Positions 1 through 11,089 of a DNA stretch of 64,000 nucleotides are shown piece by piece. The stretch's first letter is position 1. The number at the start of each line of letters is the position of its first letter. The position numbers and the translations under genes were made by a program. The notes below the pieces were generated by a model that was not told the DNA's origin, searched no databases, and saw nothing but the letters and a program-made list of their open reading frames with translations. The stretch is from contig NC_080045.1 of assembly GCF_012489685.1 (NCBI RefSeq), positions 47,079,096 to 47,143,095 on the forward strand. The letters are read 5' to 3'. Origin of the DNA: Lotus japonicus (lineage: Eukaryota > Streptophyta > Magnoliopsida > Fabales > Fabaceae).

Positions 1-2468
1 TAGGTTGATGTCTGATCATATGCCTTTTATTCTTGATCTGGAGCCGAGGGCGAGGAGTCATCGAGGAATGGGTGGCCGTAAAATTCTAAGGTTTTAGGAA
101 TGTTGGTTGAGAGATGATGATTGTGACGTTGTGGTTCATTATGCATGGCATGGAGGAAGGAGGGTAGATGTGTATGACAAGGTCAATTGTTGTTTTCAAG
201 ATCTGTCCAAGTAGGCAAAAAGGAGGTTTGGTAATGTGCCTAAGAAAATTATGGATGTCAAGCAAGAGCTTCAGGAATTGATGGGGCATGAGGGGGAAGA
301 TGGTTTCATGGCTCGCATTAAATTGTTGGAGGAGGGACTTGATGATCTTTTGAAGATTAAAGAGGTTTGGTGGGCCCAAAGATCCCGGGCTACGTGGCTT
401 CGTCATGGAGATAAAAATACAAAAAAAATTCACCTCAAAGCCTCGCAGCGGAAGGAGGGGAATCGGATTTATGAGCTTAAGGATGATTTCAGGATGATTG
501 TTGATAGGGAGGAGCACATAGCACATGTTCTTCTTGATTTCTTTTCTTATTTGTTCTCATCTTCCATACCTTTAGATGCTTCTCAGAATTATGATGTGGT
601 GAGGGGTCTGGTGACTAGTGAGATGATGTCTGTTTTTGAAGCGGAGTATACACATGAGAAGGTTTGGCAAGCGCTTAAGCTAATGAAATCGAATGTTGCT
701 CCTGGACCAGATGGTTTACCTGCTCTTTTTTATCAAAAGGTATTGGCCTGTCATTGGTGATGAGATATTTCTTGATGTGCTTGTTGTGTTGAATAAGGGA
801 GAGGATCCACAAAGGTTTAATGAGACTTTTCTTTGTCTGATTCCCAAGGTCAAGAAGCCAAAGCAAGCTAGCGAGTTTCGTCCCAGTTCTCTTTGCAATG
901 TTTTCTTTAAAATAATTACAAAGACTGTGGCGAATCGAATGAAGCTTGTCCTTCCTCGTATTGTGATGCCTTTTTAGAGTGCTTTTGTTCCTGGGAGACT
1001 AATAAAAAATATCTCTCTAATTACCTTTGACATCTTTCACTATATGAGGAAAAAGAAGACTAAGAAGTAATGGGTGGTTGGTCTAAAGCTTGACATGGAA
1101 AAGGCCTATGATCGGATTGAGTGGCACTTTCTGGAAGCTGTCCTTACTTCTATGGGGTTCCGTGATAGGATGATAAGCCTTATTATGAGGTGTGTCACTA
1201 TTGCAAGTTTTTCAGTGTTGCTGAATGGTAGACCAAGGAGATTATTCATGCCTCTAGGGGATTGAGGCAAGGGGATCCGCTATCGTCGTATCTGTTTATT
1301 CTTTGTGCGGAGGTTTTTCTAGCCTTATTCTGAAGTCTCAGGAGAGGAATGTTATTCATGGGGTCAAAATTGCTAGGCAGGCTCATGAGATTTCTCACCT
1401 TTTTTTGCTAATGATAGCATAGTCTTTTTCAAGGCCAATTTGTAGGAGGTGGAGGTGGAGGTGGAGGTGATGCACCAGTTTCTATTAGAATATCAACAAA
1501 CCTTAGGACAGCTCATTAACTTGGATAAATGTGAACTCTCTTTTAGCTGAAATGTTCCACAAGATTGTAAGCATGCCCTTCAGGGAAGATTACAGATTAA
1601 GGCCGTGGAGAGTCACTCCAAGTAACTTGGGTTGCCAACTTTTGTGGGAAGGTCCAAACAGCAAGTCTTCAGATTCGTACAGGATAGCGCATGGAAGAAA
1701 TTGAAGTAATGGAAGGAGAAATTAGTCTCTTCTGCAAGGAGGGAGGTGCTTATTAAATCAGTTGCTCATGCGATTCCCACTTATGTTATGGGTTGTGCAC
1801 TTGTGCTATACAGTTTGGCGGGCTTGCAATCAGACTTGCTTTGAGGATAGGAATGTGGATGAGCGACAAGCTGCATTGTTTGCGATCTCAGAGTTACAGA
1901 AGTATCAAGTTGCTCGCCTCGCTTTGGGTCAGACATTTCCCGTTTCAGATCAGCGTGTGGATCCCCGTTGAGCCGTTTCACCAAGATGAATGTGGATGTT
2001 GAACAGGTACCCTCTGGCTGGAGAAATGGTGTGGTTCTCATGAACAGTGGGGGGGGGGTATACTTAGCAGCTTCATTGGAATGTCGATTTGATTATGGCA
2101 CTGAATTTATAGAAGCGATGGACGTGTTTAGAGGGATGCAACTGGCGATTGAGTATAATTTCCTGGTGTTATCAGTTGAATCCGATTCTGAGATAGTAAT
2201 CAAGGCTATTAATGGTCATGTGCTGAACAATTCATATCTGATGCCACTGGTCCAGTAAATTAGGCACTTGATTCCTACGTTTTCATCTATTTCTTTTAAG
2301 CATGTTTATAGAGAAGCTAATATGGTAGCTCATAATTTAGCAAAGTAATCGGATACTCAAGGTGATGAGGTCTGGTTGGATAATATCCCTGTAGTTTTCA
2401 ATTCTTGTATTCGCTCAGATGTACTGGCTTTTCTATTTCAATGAATTATCTTTTTCCATAAAAAAAAT
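1..2468 (+). pseudogene. Decayed LINE (non-LTR retrotransposon), reverse transcriptase to RNase H
   Basis: Reading left to right, several frames together give the plant LINE order. The RT N-terminal region (236-760) has the hallmark APGPDGLPALFYQK. A shifted frame (693-977) encodes FNETFLCLIPKVKKP and SEFRPSSLCNV, and 1074-1265 encodes LKLDMEKAYDRIEWHFL. LRQGDPLSSYLF follows directly after a stop at 1263. The RT end reads AIPTYVMGCA near 1765-1800. The zinc-knuckle (zf-RVT) region that should follow is missing: the sequence jumps to the stretch just before RNase H. An RNase H-like tail lies at 1968-2258, and a run of A follows at 2460-2467. At least four frame breaks make it non-functional. 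The window edge cuts off the endonuclease part. Family assignment rests on recognised RT motifs. Confidence 0.85.
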
Positions 2469-3500
2469 ATACAAGTAGGCTTTCACGATTTTTTTATCTT
2501 TCCCGAACGAAGCCCAAAACCCAAGAGACTCTTTGTTTTAGCTCTTGTAAGTAGAAAAGTAATAAATGAAATAATATAAAAATATTTGAGTTATAGAAAT
2601 GCAAAAATAGGAAACAGTTTTAACACCATTGGTGTGAAATTTCCATAAAACTATTATTGAAAATCACTTCCACAGGATACATTTCTCAAAATCATTTTCA
2701 CATAAGTAATTACACACTTTCCCAAAAATCATTTTTAATCCTCACTCATGCGAATGTCAGAATGAAGCATATTTTGTGGTCAATCATTTACCGCTTATAA
2801 TTAGTGCGAACAGTTTTAGCGATGAGATTAGTCACTACTTTCCGCGGTATATACCCTTGTCTCAAAGAATCATTTTAAAGATCATCATAGAAATTCTTTT
2901 GAGACAAAGCATTCTAAAATTAAAATCAAACAACTTCAAAGCTTAAGAGTAAAAAATCGAACCGGCCAAATAAAAGTAAAATTTTCTTAAATTAGTTCCT
3001 TTTTAAAAAAAATTAATAAAACTCTTCTTAAAAAAATCTCTTCTAAATTGAAAAATTAGAATATTACCATTTCTTCAATATTAATTAGTTTTCAATATTT
3101 TTGGCATTATGTAAATATTTCAAAATCAAACTATTAGCGGCGATTTCAATGTTTTTCATTACTTGATTAGTTCCCCATCACTCAATACGCTGACCGTGAG
3201 GTGAAAAATTAATTTCATAGCTTTGTTTTTCTTTCCATGGCTTCGGAATCCCCAGTTGCAATATATAAAATTAACTTCTCGCGCAATACTATACTCTCAT
3301 GGTACGTATATGCGCTCTATGTATGTTCTCATTCTCTAACAAACATATTTAGAGTTTTCACAAAAATGCTAGCTTCAAAGGAAATTAAAAAAGAACCACA
3401 CTTTTCTTTGAATAATGTCAATCACATTATTACACGCAGAATAGCTCTTCCTCAAAACGAAATTGATTATTGTTATAAAACTAGAGGAAGGGGTAATGTT
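2469..3500. other. AT-rich non-coding stretch
   Basis: No gene is supported here. A 93-codon open frame at 3237-3518 (+) shows no recognisable domain and overlaps the end of the small gene on the other strand. I take it as chance or as the antisense shadow of that gene's 3' flank. Confidence 0.5.
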
Positions 3501-3737
3501 TTAGACATTGTAGTTTGAGGGGGGGCAACATAATACATTCTTTTTGGGGCAGCAAAGAAAACCACTTGTAGTACCAATTCGTTGTACATTACCAGTCCCT
3601 TGTGTATTTCCTGTGCCGTGTGGGTTAGCAGTCTCTTGTGCTCTTTCTATTCCTTGTGCAACAATTGCTAAATCAATACTCACAATGGAAAAAAGTAGCA
3701 CCATCACCTTCAACACCATTTTCAAAGAAATTTCCAT
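3501..3737 (-). CDS. Small secreted peptide with paired cysteines, function unknown
   Basis: A 78-residue frame is read on the minus strand. Residues about 1-27 look like a signal peptide: basic start, hydrophobic core VMVLLFSIVSIDLAIVA, small residues before Q28. The mature part is hydrophilic with a short Gly-Thr-Gly-Asn repeat (HGTGNTQGTGNVQRIG). It ends in a compact module with two CC pairs (LCCPKKNVLCCPP) close to the C-terminus. A TATA box (TATAAATA, complement of 3802-3809) lies about 65 bases upstream of the ATG, a normal spacing for a short 5' UTR. I do not recognise the family. Legumes have many small secreted Cys peptides, but this spacing does not match NCR or defensin patterns. 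Sequence seen: signal peptide, Cys pairs, TATA. Inference: a real expressed gene. Confidence 0.5.
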   Translation of the reverse strand: MEISLKMVLKVMVLLFSIVSIDLAIVAQGIERAQETANPHGTGNTQGTGNVQRIGTTSGFLCCPKKNVLCCPPSNYNV

Positions 3738-3801
3738 TATATCTCAATTTTTACAAATAAAACCAAAGGTTCACTTCTAATGCTTAAGAATAATCTATAT
3801 C

Positions 3802-3809
3802 TATTTATA
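3802..3809 (-). promoter_or_regulatory. TATA box of the small secreted peptide gene
   Basis: The minus strand reads TATAAATA within GCATATAAATAGATATAG, 65-72 bases upstream of the ATG at 3737. This places a likely transcription start near 3770-3775. Confidence 0.45.
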
Positions 3810-4159
3810 TGCACATGGAGAATCCTAAAAATACAATTTATTAAATTAATTTAATATTTATTATTATTATTTAATTTTATATCTTAAATATAAGGTCCTA
3901 AATTAATATCAAATATTCATAGCATGTCATAAAGTTTGGAATGTCAATTACATAAAATATTTTAATTCAGATTATACTATATATTATTAATAATAATAAT
4001 ATTATATTGAATAAATAATTTGATCAGATATTTTCACCATAGACCAAATCAAATCTTTTTTTCTTATCAAATCAAATCTTCTCAAATCTTATCAAATTTT
4101 TAAAATATGGAAGTTTATTATGATTTTTGACTTTAATTTTAATTAAAAGAATAAGATAT

Positions 4160-4231
4160 TTTCTGATTTGGCGGAATTCAATTGGATGTCTGTGTAAAAC
4201 TATTTTACACTGTCAGTGCATATCCATTAAA
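4160..4231. mobile_element. MITE fragment, half copy of the 59.4-kb family
   Basis: This stretch carries TTTGGCGGAATTCAATTGGA, then TGTAAAACTATTTTACAC, and ends in TGCATATCCATTAAA. The full-length relative at 59390-59554 has the same blocks and both inverted ends. Here the left inverted end is missing. Confidence 0.5.
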
Positions 4232-4479
4232 CTCTTAAAATATATCCCGCAGAATGATCATTGTCTTATCCTACTATCCTTTAAAAAAAATCCATATGTA
4301 TAGTTATATTTATATTTATAATATTTTTATTCTATACAATATATAATTTCCGAAACCAAAAATGGGCAACTCTGACAAGTGTCACTCCTCATTCTATGTC
4401 TTTCTTAATAAGTTTTCTCTCTCATACTATAATTAGTAAGTAGATGTTGTCATATTTATATTCTTTTTTTTAGTAATTT

Positions 4480-4680
4480 AAATAATAAATAATTCTATAT
4501 TTTCAAAAATAATTAATGTATTAATATTGCATTTAATAACTATTAATGACATTAAAATAATTAGCAACAGTCAATTATGGTTTTTTTCGAAAAATAACTA
4601 TTGTATTAATTTGACATTTAATGGTTTTTAATGACATTTGTATAATTAACAAAAGTCAATTGTGACTTTTCTACCATTAA
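4480..4680. repeat. Long direct repeat, copy 1 (copy 2 at 5870-6064)
   Basis: About 170 bases are shared in the same orientation and order with 5870-6064. Landmarks are AATATTGCATTTAATAA, GTCAA(T/C)TGTGACTTTT and TTGACATTTAAT(G/T)GTTTTTAATG. Within each copy two related halves (each ending in AAAAGTC..TTGTGAC) repeat again. Confidence 0.6.
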
Positions 4681-4712
4681 GATCTATGCTTACAAAGTTA
4701 CTTTAATGATTA

Positions 4713-4752
4713 CTAGTGTTTTTTTTCCCGTGCGTTGCACGAAGAATATGTC
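4713..4752 (-). mobile_element. Helitron-like 3' terminus
   Basis: Read on the minus strand, a short hairpin (CGTGCAACGCACG) is followed by an A-rich spacer, then CTAG, with T as the next base. This is the hallmark layout of a plant Helitron 3' end (hairpin, CTRR, insertion before T). No RepHel gene is present and the 5' TC end was not identified. Confidence 0.4.
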
Positions 4753-4813
4753 TATTGTATTTGATATATCAATTAATCATGAATGTGATTATGTGTGTTT
4801 TTTTATATCTTAG

Positions 4814-5760
4814 ATAATTAGGGCAAATCTTTTAAAATTCGGTTTCAAGACCTGTTTTAGAATTAGGAAACACGTGTCAACAAAAGATAAGTAGGAGAAG
4901 ATGATGCAGTATCTTAGATAATTAGGAAAAATATTTTAAATTTTAATGGATTATAATCTCAACATTACATTTTTTTTTATATTGTGGATCATGAGAAAGA
5001 ATAAAAGGAGAAATCACGGATTCATGTAAATATGTAGTAAATTAGGCTTGAGATTTTTCCTAATTTAAAGAGATAATAAAAACGGTTTCAAGATTTGTTT
5101 TGGAAATAAATTTAGTAAGGAGTAATCTAGGTAAATCTTCGATAATTAGGGCAAATCTTTTAAAATTCGGTTTCAAGATAAAATAACACAACATAAGAGA
5201 ATCTATCAAATGGAATGACACGTGAATTTTTATTTATGAGAATTAACCTGAAAATTACATGTGAGATTTTTTTAGAGTATTAATTAATTTAAGATAAAAA
5301 TAAACAACCTAAATCCTAATTAATTTATACTCTAAAAAGAACTCTAAAACAAAATAAAATATTTTCTGAAATTAACATTAAATAAATAATAAGATAAATT
5401 AAGATAAAATCAAGAAATAAACAACCTAAATCCTAATCAAATCTAAAATTTAAAAAGGTAATAAATAAAGATAGATAAAAACTACAAAAATCTAGCAAAT
5501 CACAATAAAAACTCATAAAATCCTGAATTAATTAAAAATCCAAAAATTCAATAAAAATACCATAAAAATTAAGTAATACTCTAAAAATGAATAATAAGAT
5601 AAATTAAGATAAAATCATGAAATAAACAACATAAATCCTAATCAAATCTAAAATTTAAAAAGGCATTTTTTTATGAGAATGACACATGAGATTTTTTTTA
5701 TGAGAATTAACGTGAGAATGACATGTCACTAAGAATTAACGTGAGAATGACACGTCACTA
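4814..5760. repeat. Short interspersed direct repeats in AT-rich DNA
   Basis: A GGGCAAATCTTTTAAAATTC block followed by GGTTTCAAGA occurs at about 4820 and 5150. An AAACAACCTAAATCCTAAT block occurs near 5303 and 5420, with a one-base variant near 5628. The phrase GAGAATTAACGTGAGAATGA occurs at 5697 and 5728. No coding potential is seen. Confidence 0.5.
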
Positions 5761-5869
5761 AATCAGCCTGATAGAAGTTCTTTTTTTCTAATATATATTG
5801 ATTTTTATTTTTTATAGTACAAAATAATTTTTTAATGTATATTTATATTTTTTGATTTTTATTAATTAA

Positions 5870-6064
5870 AATATTAAACAATTCTGTATTTTCAAAAATA
5901 ATTAATTTATTAATATTGCATTTAATAATTATTAATGACGTTAGAATAATTAATAAAAGTCAACTGTGACTTTTTTCGAAAATAAATATTGTATTAATTT
6001 GACATTTAATTGTTTTTAATGACATTAAAATTATTAATAAAAGTCCATTGTGACTATGCTATAA
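5870..6064. repeat. Long direct repeat, copy 2
   Basis: This is the second copy of the 4480-4680 repeat, diverged by scattered substitutions. Together the two copies bracket the Helitron-like end and the short interspersed repeats. Confidence 0.6.
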
Positions 6065-6289
6065 AAAATTGATATTTAGCAGATTTGGAAATTAATTTAA
6101 AAATTTTATATTTTATGTTTTCGTATATACATCTAGTAGATTAAAAGATTTTGGTATATTGATTCAAAACATAACAAATTAGAATGTAGCTCGGATTAGG
6201 AAAAAACTTAAATTGGTGATATGCGTATTTAAAAAAGAAAAAGGAGAGCGGAAATATGAAAATATTTAATTTATTCCAATAAAGTACTC

Positions 6290-6325
6290 TTATTTCATTT
6301 ATGCATTTGCGGGATAAATACTAGT
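6290..6325 (+). mobile_element. Second Helitron-like 3' terminus, opposite orientation
   Basis: A weak hairpin-like GC-containing stretch (TGCATTTGCGGGATAAATA) is followed by CTAG at 6321-6324 and then T. It mirrors the minus-strand end at 4713. The evidence is weaker because the hairpin is decayed. Confidence 0.25.
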
Positions 6326-6479
6326 ACAAATATATTATATAAGAAATATATAGTATTTAACACATATACTAATATATTAATAAATATATTATATGCTCTT
6401 ACAAATGTTATATACAATTAGTAATACAAATGTGATATATTTACATAAATATAATTTGTAATTTGAAGAAAATATATGT

Positions 6480-6625
6480 TTTTTTATAGGTAAATGTTAG
6501 TTGTTAATTGTTAGTAAATTAGTTTTTCATCAGCGTTTGAACCCTGACCTTTCACCCTACAAATCCTTTCATTTCTCTTAGCTCACCAAGTGAGCGAGCT
6601 ATCCTTCCCCCTTGAAGAATATATA
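6480..6625 (-). mobile_element. tRNA-derived SINE, minus strand, decayed
   Basis: The complement shows a gene-end tail (TTAACAACTAACATTTACC, then TATAAAAAA) matching the intact SINE at 9816-9963. Upstream is a box-B-like GGTTCAAACGC, then a degenerate box A region (GAGCTAAGAGAAATG and AGCTCGCTCACTTGGTGAGC). It belongs to the same family as the 9.8-kb copy. Confidence 0.55.
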
Positions 6626-6684
6626 TGTAATATACCAAAATATATAGTCACTCTCACGATAGTCACTCGCGGGATAAGGATCGG

Positions 6685-7480
6685 GTCCTAAAATCAGGAC
6701 ATGTGATGTCGCAACCGGGGTCGCGGCAGGACGACGCATAAGAAATGTAAAGCAGAAGAGTTGCCACCAATATTTTTTAAATGGGAAAACATTGGAAACC
6801 CCACAAATAAAATGGTCTTCAGAACCAGGTCTAGATCCTGGAGTCTATTACGCGTGTGGAAAGTACTAGCACCCCACATTGTCCGTTTATAAAACGGTTA
6901 CCCCAAATTAATTATGCAAATTTAGTTAGCTTTCTGAAATATTTGTTTTACCTCAAAAGATAATGTTTTTTATTTTTGTATTATATGATTTTTATGTGTT
7001 TTGATTTAATTAATTGAAAAAAAGAATTATTTACAATTTTAGCTTGATGGTTGTTGATGTCGCTCCTACATATCCCCCAAGTGCAATGGAGAATTCAAAG
7101 CTATGTAGTTCTTGTTAGAAAAAGACTGATGTTTTTGTATTTTTTATTTTATTATTTTTTAGGCTACGTAGTTCTGACTAGTAGCCACATGAAAAAGCTT
7201 AACAAGCTTTGGAAGGCTTGAAGAAGACGGAGTTCGGGATGGAAGGCTTGAAGAAGCCGAAAATTAAGATTAGAGGGCTTGAGGAAGCCGGAAATTGAAA
7301 TGGAAGGCTTGAAGAAGCCGGAGTTGGAATGGAAGGCTTGAAGAAGCCGGTAATTAAAATTAGAGGGCTTGAGAAAGCCCGAAATGAAATGGAAAGCTTG
7401 AAGAAGCGGAAATTGGAATGGAAGGCTTGAAGAAGCAAGAAATTAAGATGAAAGGCTTGAAGAAGCCTGAAAATGACTTT
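6685..7480 (+). mobile_element. Ogre-like Ty3/gypsy leader remnant
   Basis: The stretch contains, in order, GTCGCAACCGGGGTCGCGGC, GAGTTGCCACCAAT, AAATGGTCTTCAGAACC, GGAGTCTATTACGCGTGTGG and AAAGTACTAGCACCCCAC. It continues with CAAGTGCAATGGAGAATTC and CTACGTAGTTCTGA, then a minisatellite. This succession resembles the long 5' untranslated region of legume Ogre/Tat elements (recognition from knowledge of the family, not alignment). No gag or pol follows, so it is a fragment. Alternative: another Tat-lineage leader. Confidence 0.45.
7199..7475. repeat. Minisatellite, about 31-bp unit, nine copies
   Basis: Imperfect tandem units share GGAAGGCTTGAAGAAGCCGG followed by AAATTGAAAT-like spacers. 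The core GGCTT....AAGCC is itself palindromic. Short open frames on both strands across it are by-products of the repeat. Confidence 0.75.
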
Positions 7481-9480
7481 TGTATTTTGAATGTTTGGGT
7501 TTTTATAGTAAGATTAGACATATTTACAAAGGAAAATTGGTTTAGAAAATATTTACAAGTTTTTTATGAGAGATTGAGCAATGCTAAATGGATAAAGACA
7601 AATGATTGTTTGGATATTTGGTGCTGGGAAGCCCAATTCTTTTACATTAGCCACAATAGTTTCTTTCATCATAAAAAAAAACAAGAGAAGGCTATGAGGC
7701 CCATGACCAATCAATCCATCATGCAAACACTTATATCTTTCTGTAGAAACGTAACACATAGGCAGAAGCAGACCATAAACATGAGAGAGAGAGAGAGAGA
7801 GAAGACGATGGCGGAGATAGAGAGAGGGACGACGGAGTCGGCTGGAACTTGCGGCGGCATTCCCAGAGGTGGGGCGATGGAGACTCGGTGAGAACAATGA
7901 CATGGAGCGCTGGGGTGACCCTTGCGACGACAATGGAGCTGGCTAAGGCGATGGAGATAAGGAAACGATGAAGATATCAGAACCGAGGTGACCGAGAGAG
8001 GGTTGTGACGGTTGAGGTGTTTTCTTTCATCTTCTTCCTTTCTGATTGGTGTGATAGGGAAAGTTGGGGGGTTTTTGTTTTGAGGGTTGAAGGTGGGCTC
8101 AGTTGTTGGAGGGGTTAGGGCGTTGGTTGGCTTGGAACGGTGTTTGGGTCGTGGTTCTTGTGGTTTTGGTGGCGGGTGATTGGGGTTCTAATGGAATGTC
8201 TGTATGCATAATGTTCTGTTTGTAGGAATTTTCAAATTTTTTATCATAAATTTTTACATGAGCGTACCAATTAATTAATTAAAATGTACCACGTACCAAA
8301 ATGACTTACTGACTATGTATACCCCCTCACATATTTCTTTAATCGCGAACCACGTTCTGGCACCCGTATCGCGTATGACGTTAGTTCTGGAGTTGTGCCT
8401 GAGAAAGTTCTGTACAAGTGCAGGTGAAGAACTCTGAATCAGAGTCTATGTTCAAGCCTTTTCACATTTTCCTTCTACTTTCTCTTTCATGTATGCAGAT
8501 TTACAGTGTATTTGAAAATGAAATTTTACATTAATTGTTTGTTCTGAATCTATATTTTAAATGAGAGTTGCATTCAAGTTTATTATGATTTTTGTTCTTC
8601 GTTTTTACTTGTCTAACAGATTCCAATCACAATATAGCAAAGATAGACAAATGGCAACATGTGAGCAAACAGAGTATGATAGCAATTAAACAAAGAAAAG
8701 GAACCCAGTTGTAGACAAACTAAATTTAGGGCCCTTGGATCCTTTCCTTTCCTTCTCCTCCTTGCTGGTTTTGGTCCTTAACTTTTACCATGAGCAACGT
8801 TGAAAGTGAATGTATGTAATGCATCACTCCACTCAAAGCTTGTATTTGCAACTATCAAAGTGTATGCACTCAAAGGATGAAGGTCTAAGGTTGAGTCCTT
8901 CAACCTCTTTGGGAGAGAAGTGGGTTCTCTCTTTTGCCAAGTCCCAAATGGAACAATTGATTTTTCTGCATCTTCTCCTCCAGAGAATCCCCCTTGAACT
9001 GCATGATTTCACCCCTATTTATAGTACTTTAAGGCTGTGAAAATTGCAAGTTGTATAGAAGCTTATTCATGATGATAACATATACTTTCTGTATAAGTTT
9101 TGTCTGCAAATACTATCCTCTGCACTGTGAAATTAGCACATCATCTCCCCATACCCTGCTTCACCACCGCCTCTGTACATGGCTCCTTTCCTCTTTCTTT
9201 TTGACTTTTAATTCCCTTTACTCTTGGTCACTTTCTCCTTCTCCTTTTTTGTTATTTATTTCTTCCTTGCATCTTCTCTGGTGACCACCCACCTCTTCTC
9301 AATTTTATTTGTCTATATGATGGGATGACTTGTTCCAAAACAAGTCTTCAACTTGGAAAATAATCCCTTGATGGAGATCAATATAGCTTGGGCAACAATC
9401 AAAGAACCTCATCAAAGGCCAATCGAGTTTCGTTTTTCCATTTTTGTTTTCTTTGTTTTTTCCTTGTTATCTTTAGTTTT
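7476..9480. other. Non-coding stretch without a supported gene
   Basis: It holds a GA microsatellite at 7784-7802 and AT-rich DNA. Several frames under 160 codons are present, none with recognisable domains or splice context. The region 8810-9300 is open in places but has no recognised homology. Confidence 0.4.
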
Positions 9481-9485
9481 TATGA

Positions 9486-9486
<1 letters not shown>

Positions 9487-9547
<61 letters not shown>
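9487..9547. repeat. (TAA)n microsatellite
   Basis: About twenty perfect AAT/TAA trinucleotides in a row. The polyisoleucine frame across it is an artefact. Confidence 0.95.
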
Positions 9548-9550
<3 letters not shown>

Positions 9551-9815
9551 GGGGGGACAAAATTGAGTGTTGACATGTGATATTAGTATTCATCTTGGTG
9601 ATGGACGACTATCTATCACATAGAGTGTCTCTGATAAAAACCTCATTTCTTTCTAATCTCTATATCTTCCTATCGGTTAGTTCTTTACTTAGAAAGTAAG
9701 CATTTTCCATACTCTTGCGCGCAATTGTCCTTTAGCAGTAAAGTTTGTAGCAACTCCAACAGCAGAAGAAATTACAGCAGAAACAAAAAACCGTCGTTAA
9801 TATATAAAATCGAAT

Positions 9816-9963
9816 GTCCCCGAGGGTTAGCTCAAGTGGTAAGAGCTAGGGGACATAAGGGTTGGGGAGGGGAATGTCCAGGGTTCGAATCCTGAAAGGG
9901 AAATTTGAATGGATTTTCTAATTTCCTAACAACTAACCACTAACATTTGCCTATAAAAAAAAA
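9816..9963 (+). mobile_element. Full-length tRNA-derived SINE
   Basis: A perfect 14-base target duplication (ATATAAAATCGAAT) flanks the element at 9802-9815 and 9964-9977. Pol III box A TAGCTCAAGTGG lies at 9828-9839 and box B GGTTCGAATCC at 9882-9892. The 3' end is TTTGCCTATAAAAAAAAAA. The perfect TSD indicates a fairly recent insertion. Confidence 0.92.
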
Positions 9964-9977
9964 ATATAAAATCGAAT

Positions 9978-10802
9978 TGCAAACAAAACCGCTACAAGTT
10001 TTTTTTAGTGACTCTCATGGGAATATCATGTTCTAAATTAGATGATTATGCTAAATGAAAAGAAAACCAAACTAAGATTAGAAGAAGAAAATTGTATAAA
10101 TACGTCATAGAATAAGTGCACTCTTCTTTGAACTGACAATGGAGGATGAAAATTTTAAAACTTTTTAGAAAAAGATCCGAAGAAAACTTCATATTGTATT
10201 AGCTTCAACAATAGATAGAACTCAAACTTGTAAATTGAATCAGAATTTTGAGACCTGCAGCAAATGAGATTCCCAAAATAGCAAGCTTGTATTAAATTTA
10301 TAAAACTCAGTTCAGAGTCTATCTACTCATAGAAAAGCTATGAGAATCTAGCACAAAACAAATTACAAAGCCAGCTGTGTACATTTCGCAAATTTTCATT
10401 TCTCTTATTCAATGATTAAAAATGAATTAATTCACAAAAAAAAAATATGGTTCACTGCAAAAAGAGAAAGATAAAGGAAAGTAGAGAGCATTTAGGATGA
10501 GTAAAGAACCAAGAGAAAAAGTTTCCAAACTCCTAAAGCCTTTAACTCTACATCCTGATAAGCACAAGGGTCATAGATGAAGTCCATGAATTAATCAAAA
10601 CAAAAATTGTACCTTTCTTGATCCTTGCAGAAAGGGAGTTAAACACTAGTCAATTGTAGAGTTGATACACAACTGAATCATCAGTAAATTAGAACATGGC
10701 AATGCAAATTGCAAAATGCAATGCGGAGGCAAGGTCAATGACTTCTAAATACTGTTTGTCATGTGGAGGAGTGAGGAGTCTCAGCACGACTAGGACATTC
10801 AT
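9978..10802. other. Non-coding stretch
   Basis: AT-rich DNA. I see no gene, structured repeat or terminal repeat in it. Confidence 0.4.
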
Positions 10803-10805
10803 TAA

Positions 10806-11086
10806 GGCCCCGTTTGGAAAAACAGCTTAATTAAGCGCTTATGACCATAAGCGCTTATGACATAAGCGCTTATTCATAAGTTATTTTAAAAAATTTATTG
10901 AAATAAATTAAAAATAAGCTGTATATAAGCATAAGCTGTTTTTCATAAGCTATCCTGAGTAGCTTATGAAAATAAGCTGAAAATAGCTTATGTCAGGCCA
11001 TAAGCTGTTTGCATAAGTCCTCCCAAACACTGACATAAGAGCTTATACTGTCAGATAAGCTCAAATAAGCTCTTCCAAACTGGGCC
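10806..11086. mobile_element. Tourist-type MITE (PIF/Harbinger)
   Basis: The ends are GGCCCCGTTTGGAA and, inverted, TTCCAAACTGGGCC. The 281-bp element is flanked by the 3-base target TAA on both sides (10803-10805 and 11087-11089). The interior is built of ATAAGC/GCTTAT words that fold back. Confidence 0.88.
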
Positions 11087-11089
11087 TAA

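Noticed and set aside
7418..7891. 157-codon frame starting in the minisatellite
   Set aside because: The start lies in tandem repeat DNA, the end in a GA microsatellite, and there is no domain or codon pattern of a gene.
9388..9573. Frame with a run of Ile
   Set aside because: It is translation of the (TAA)n microsatellite.
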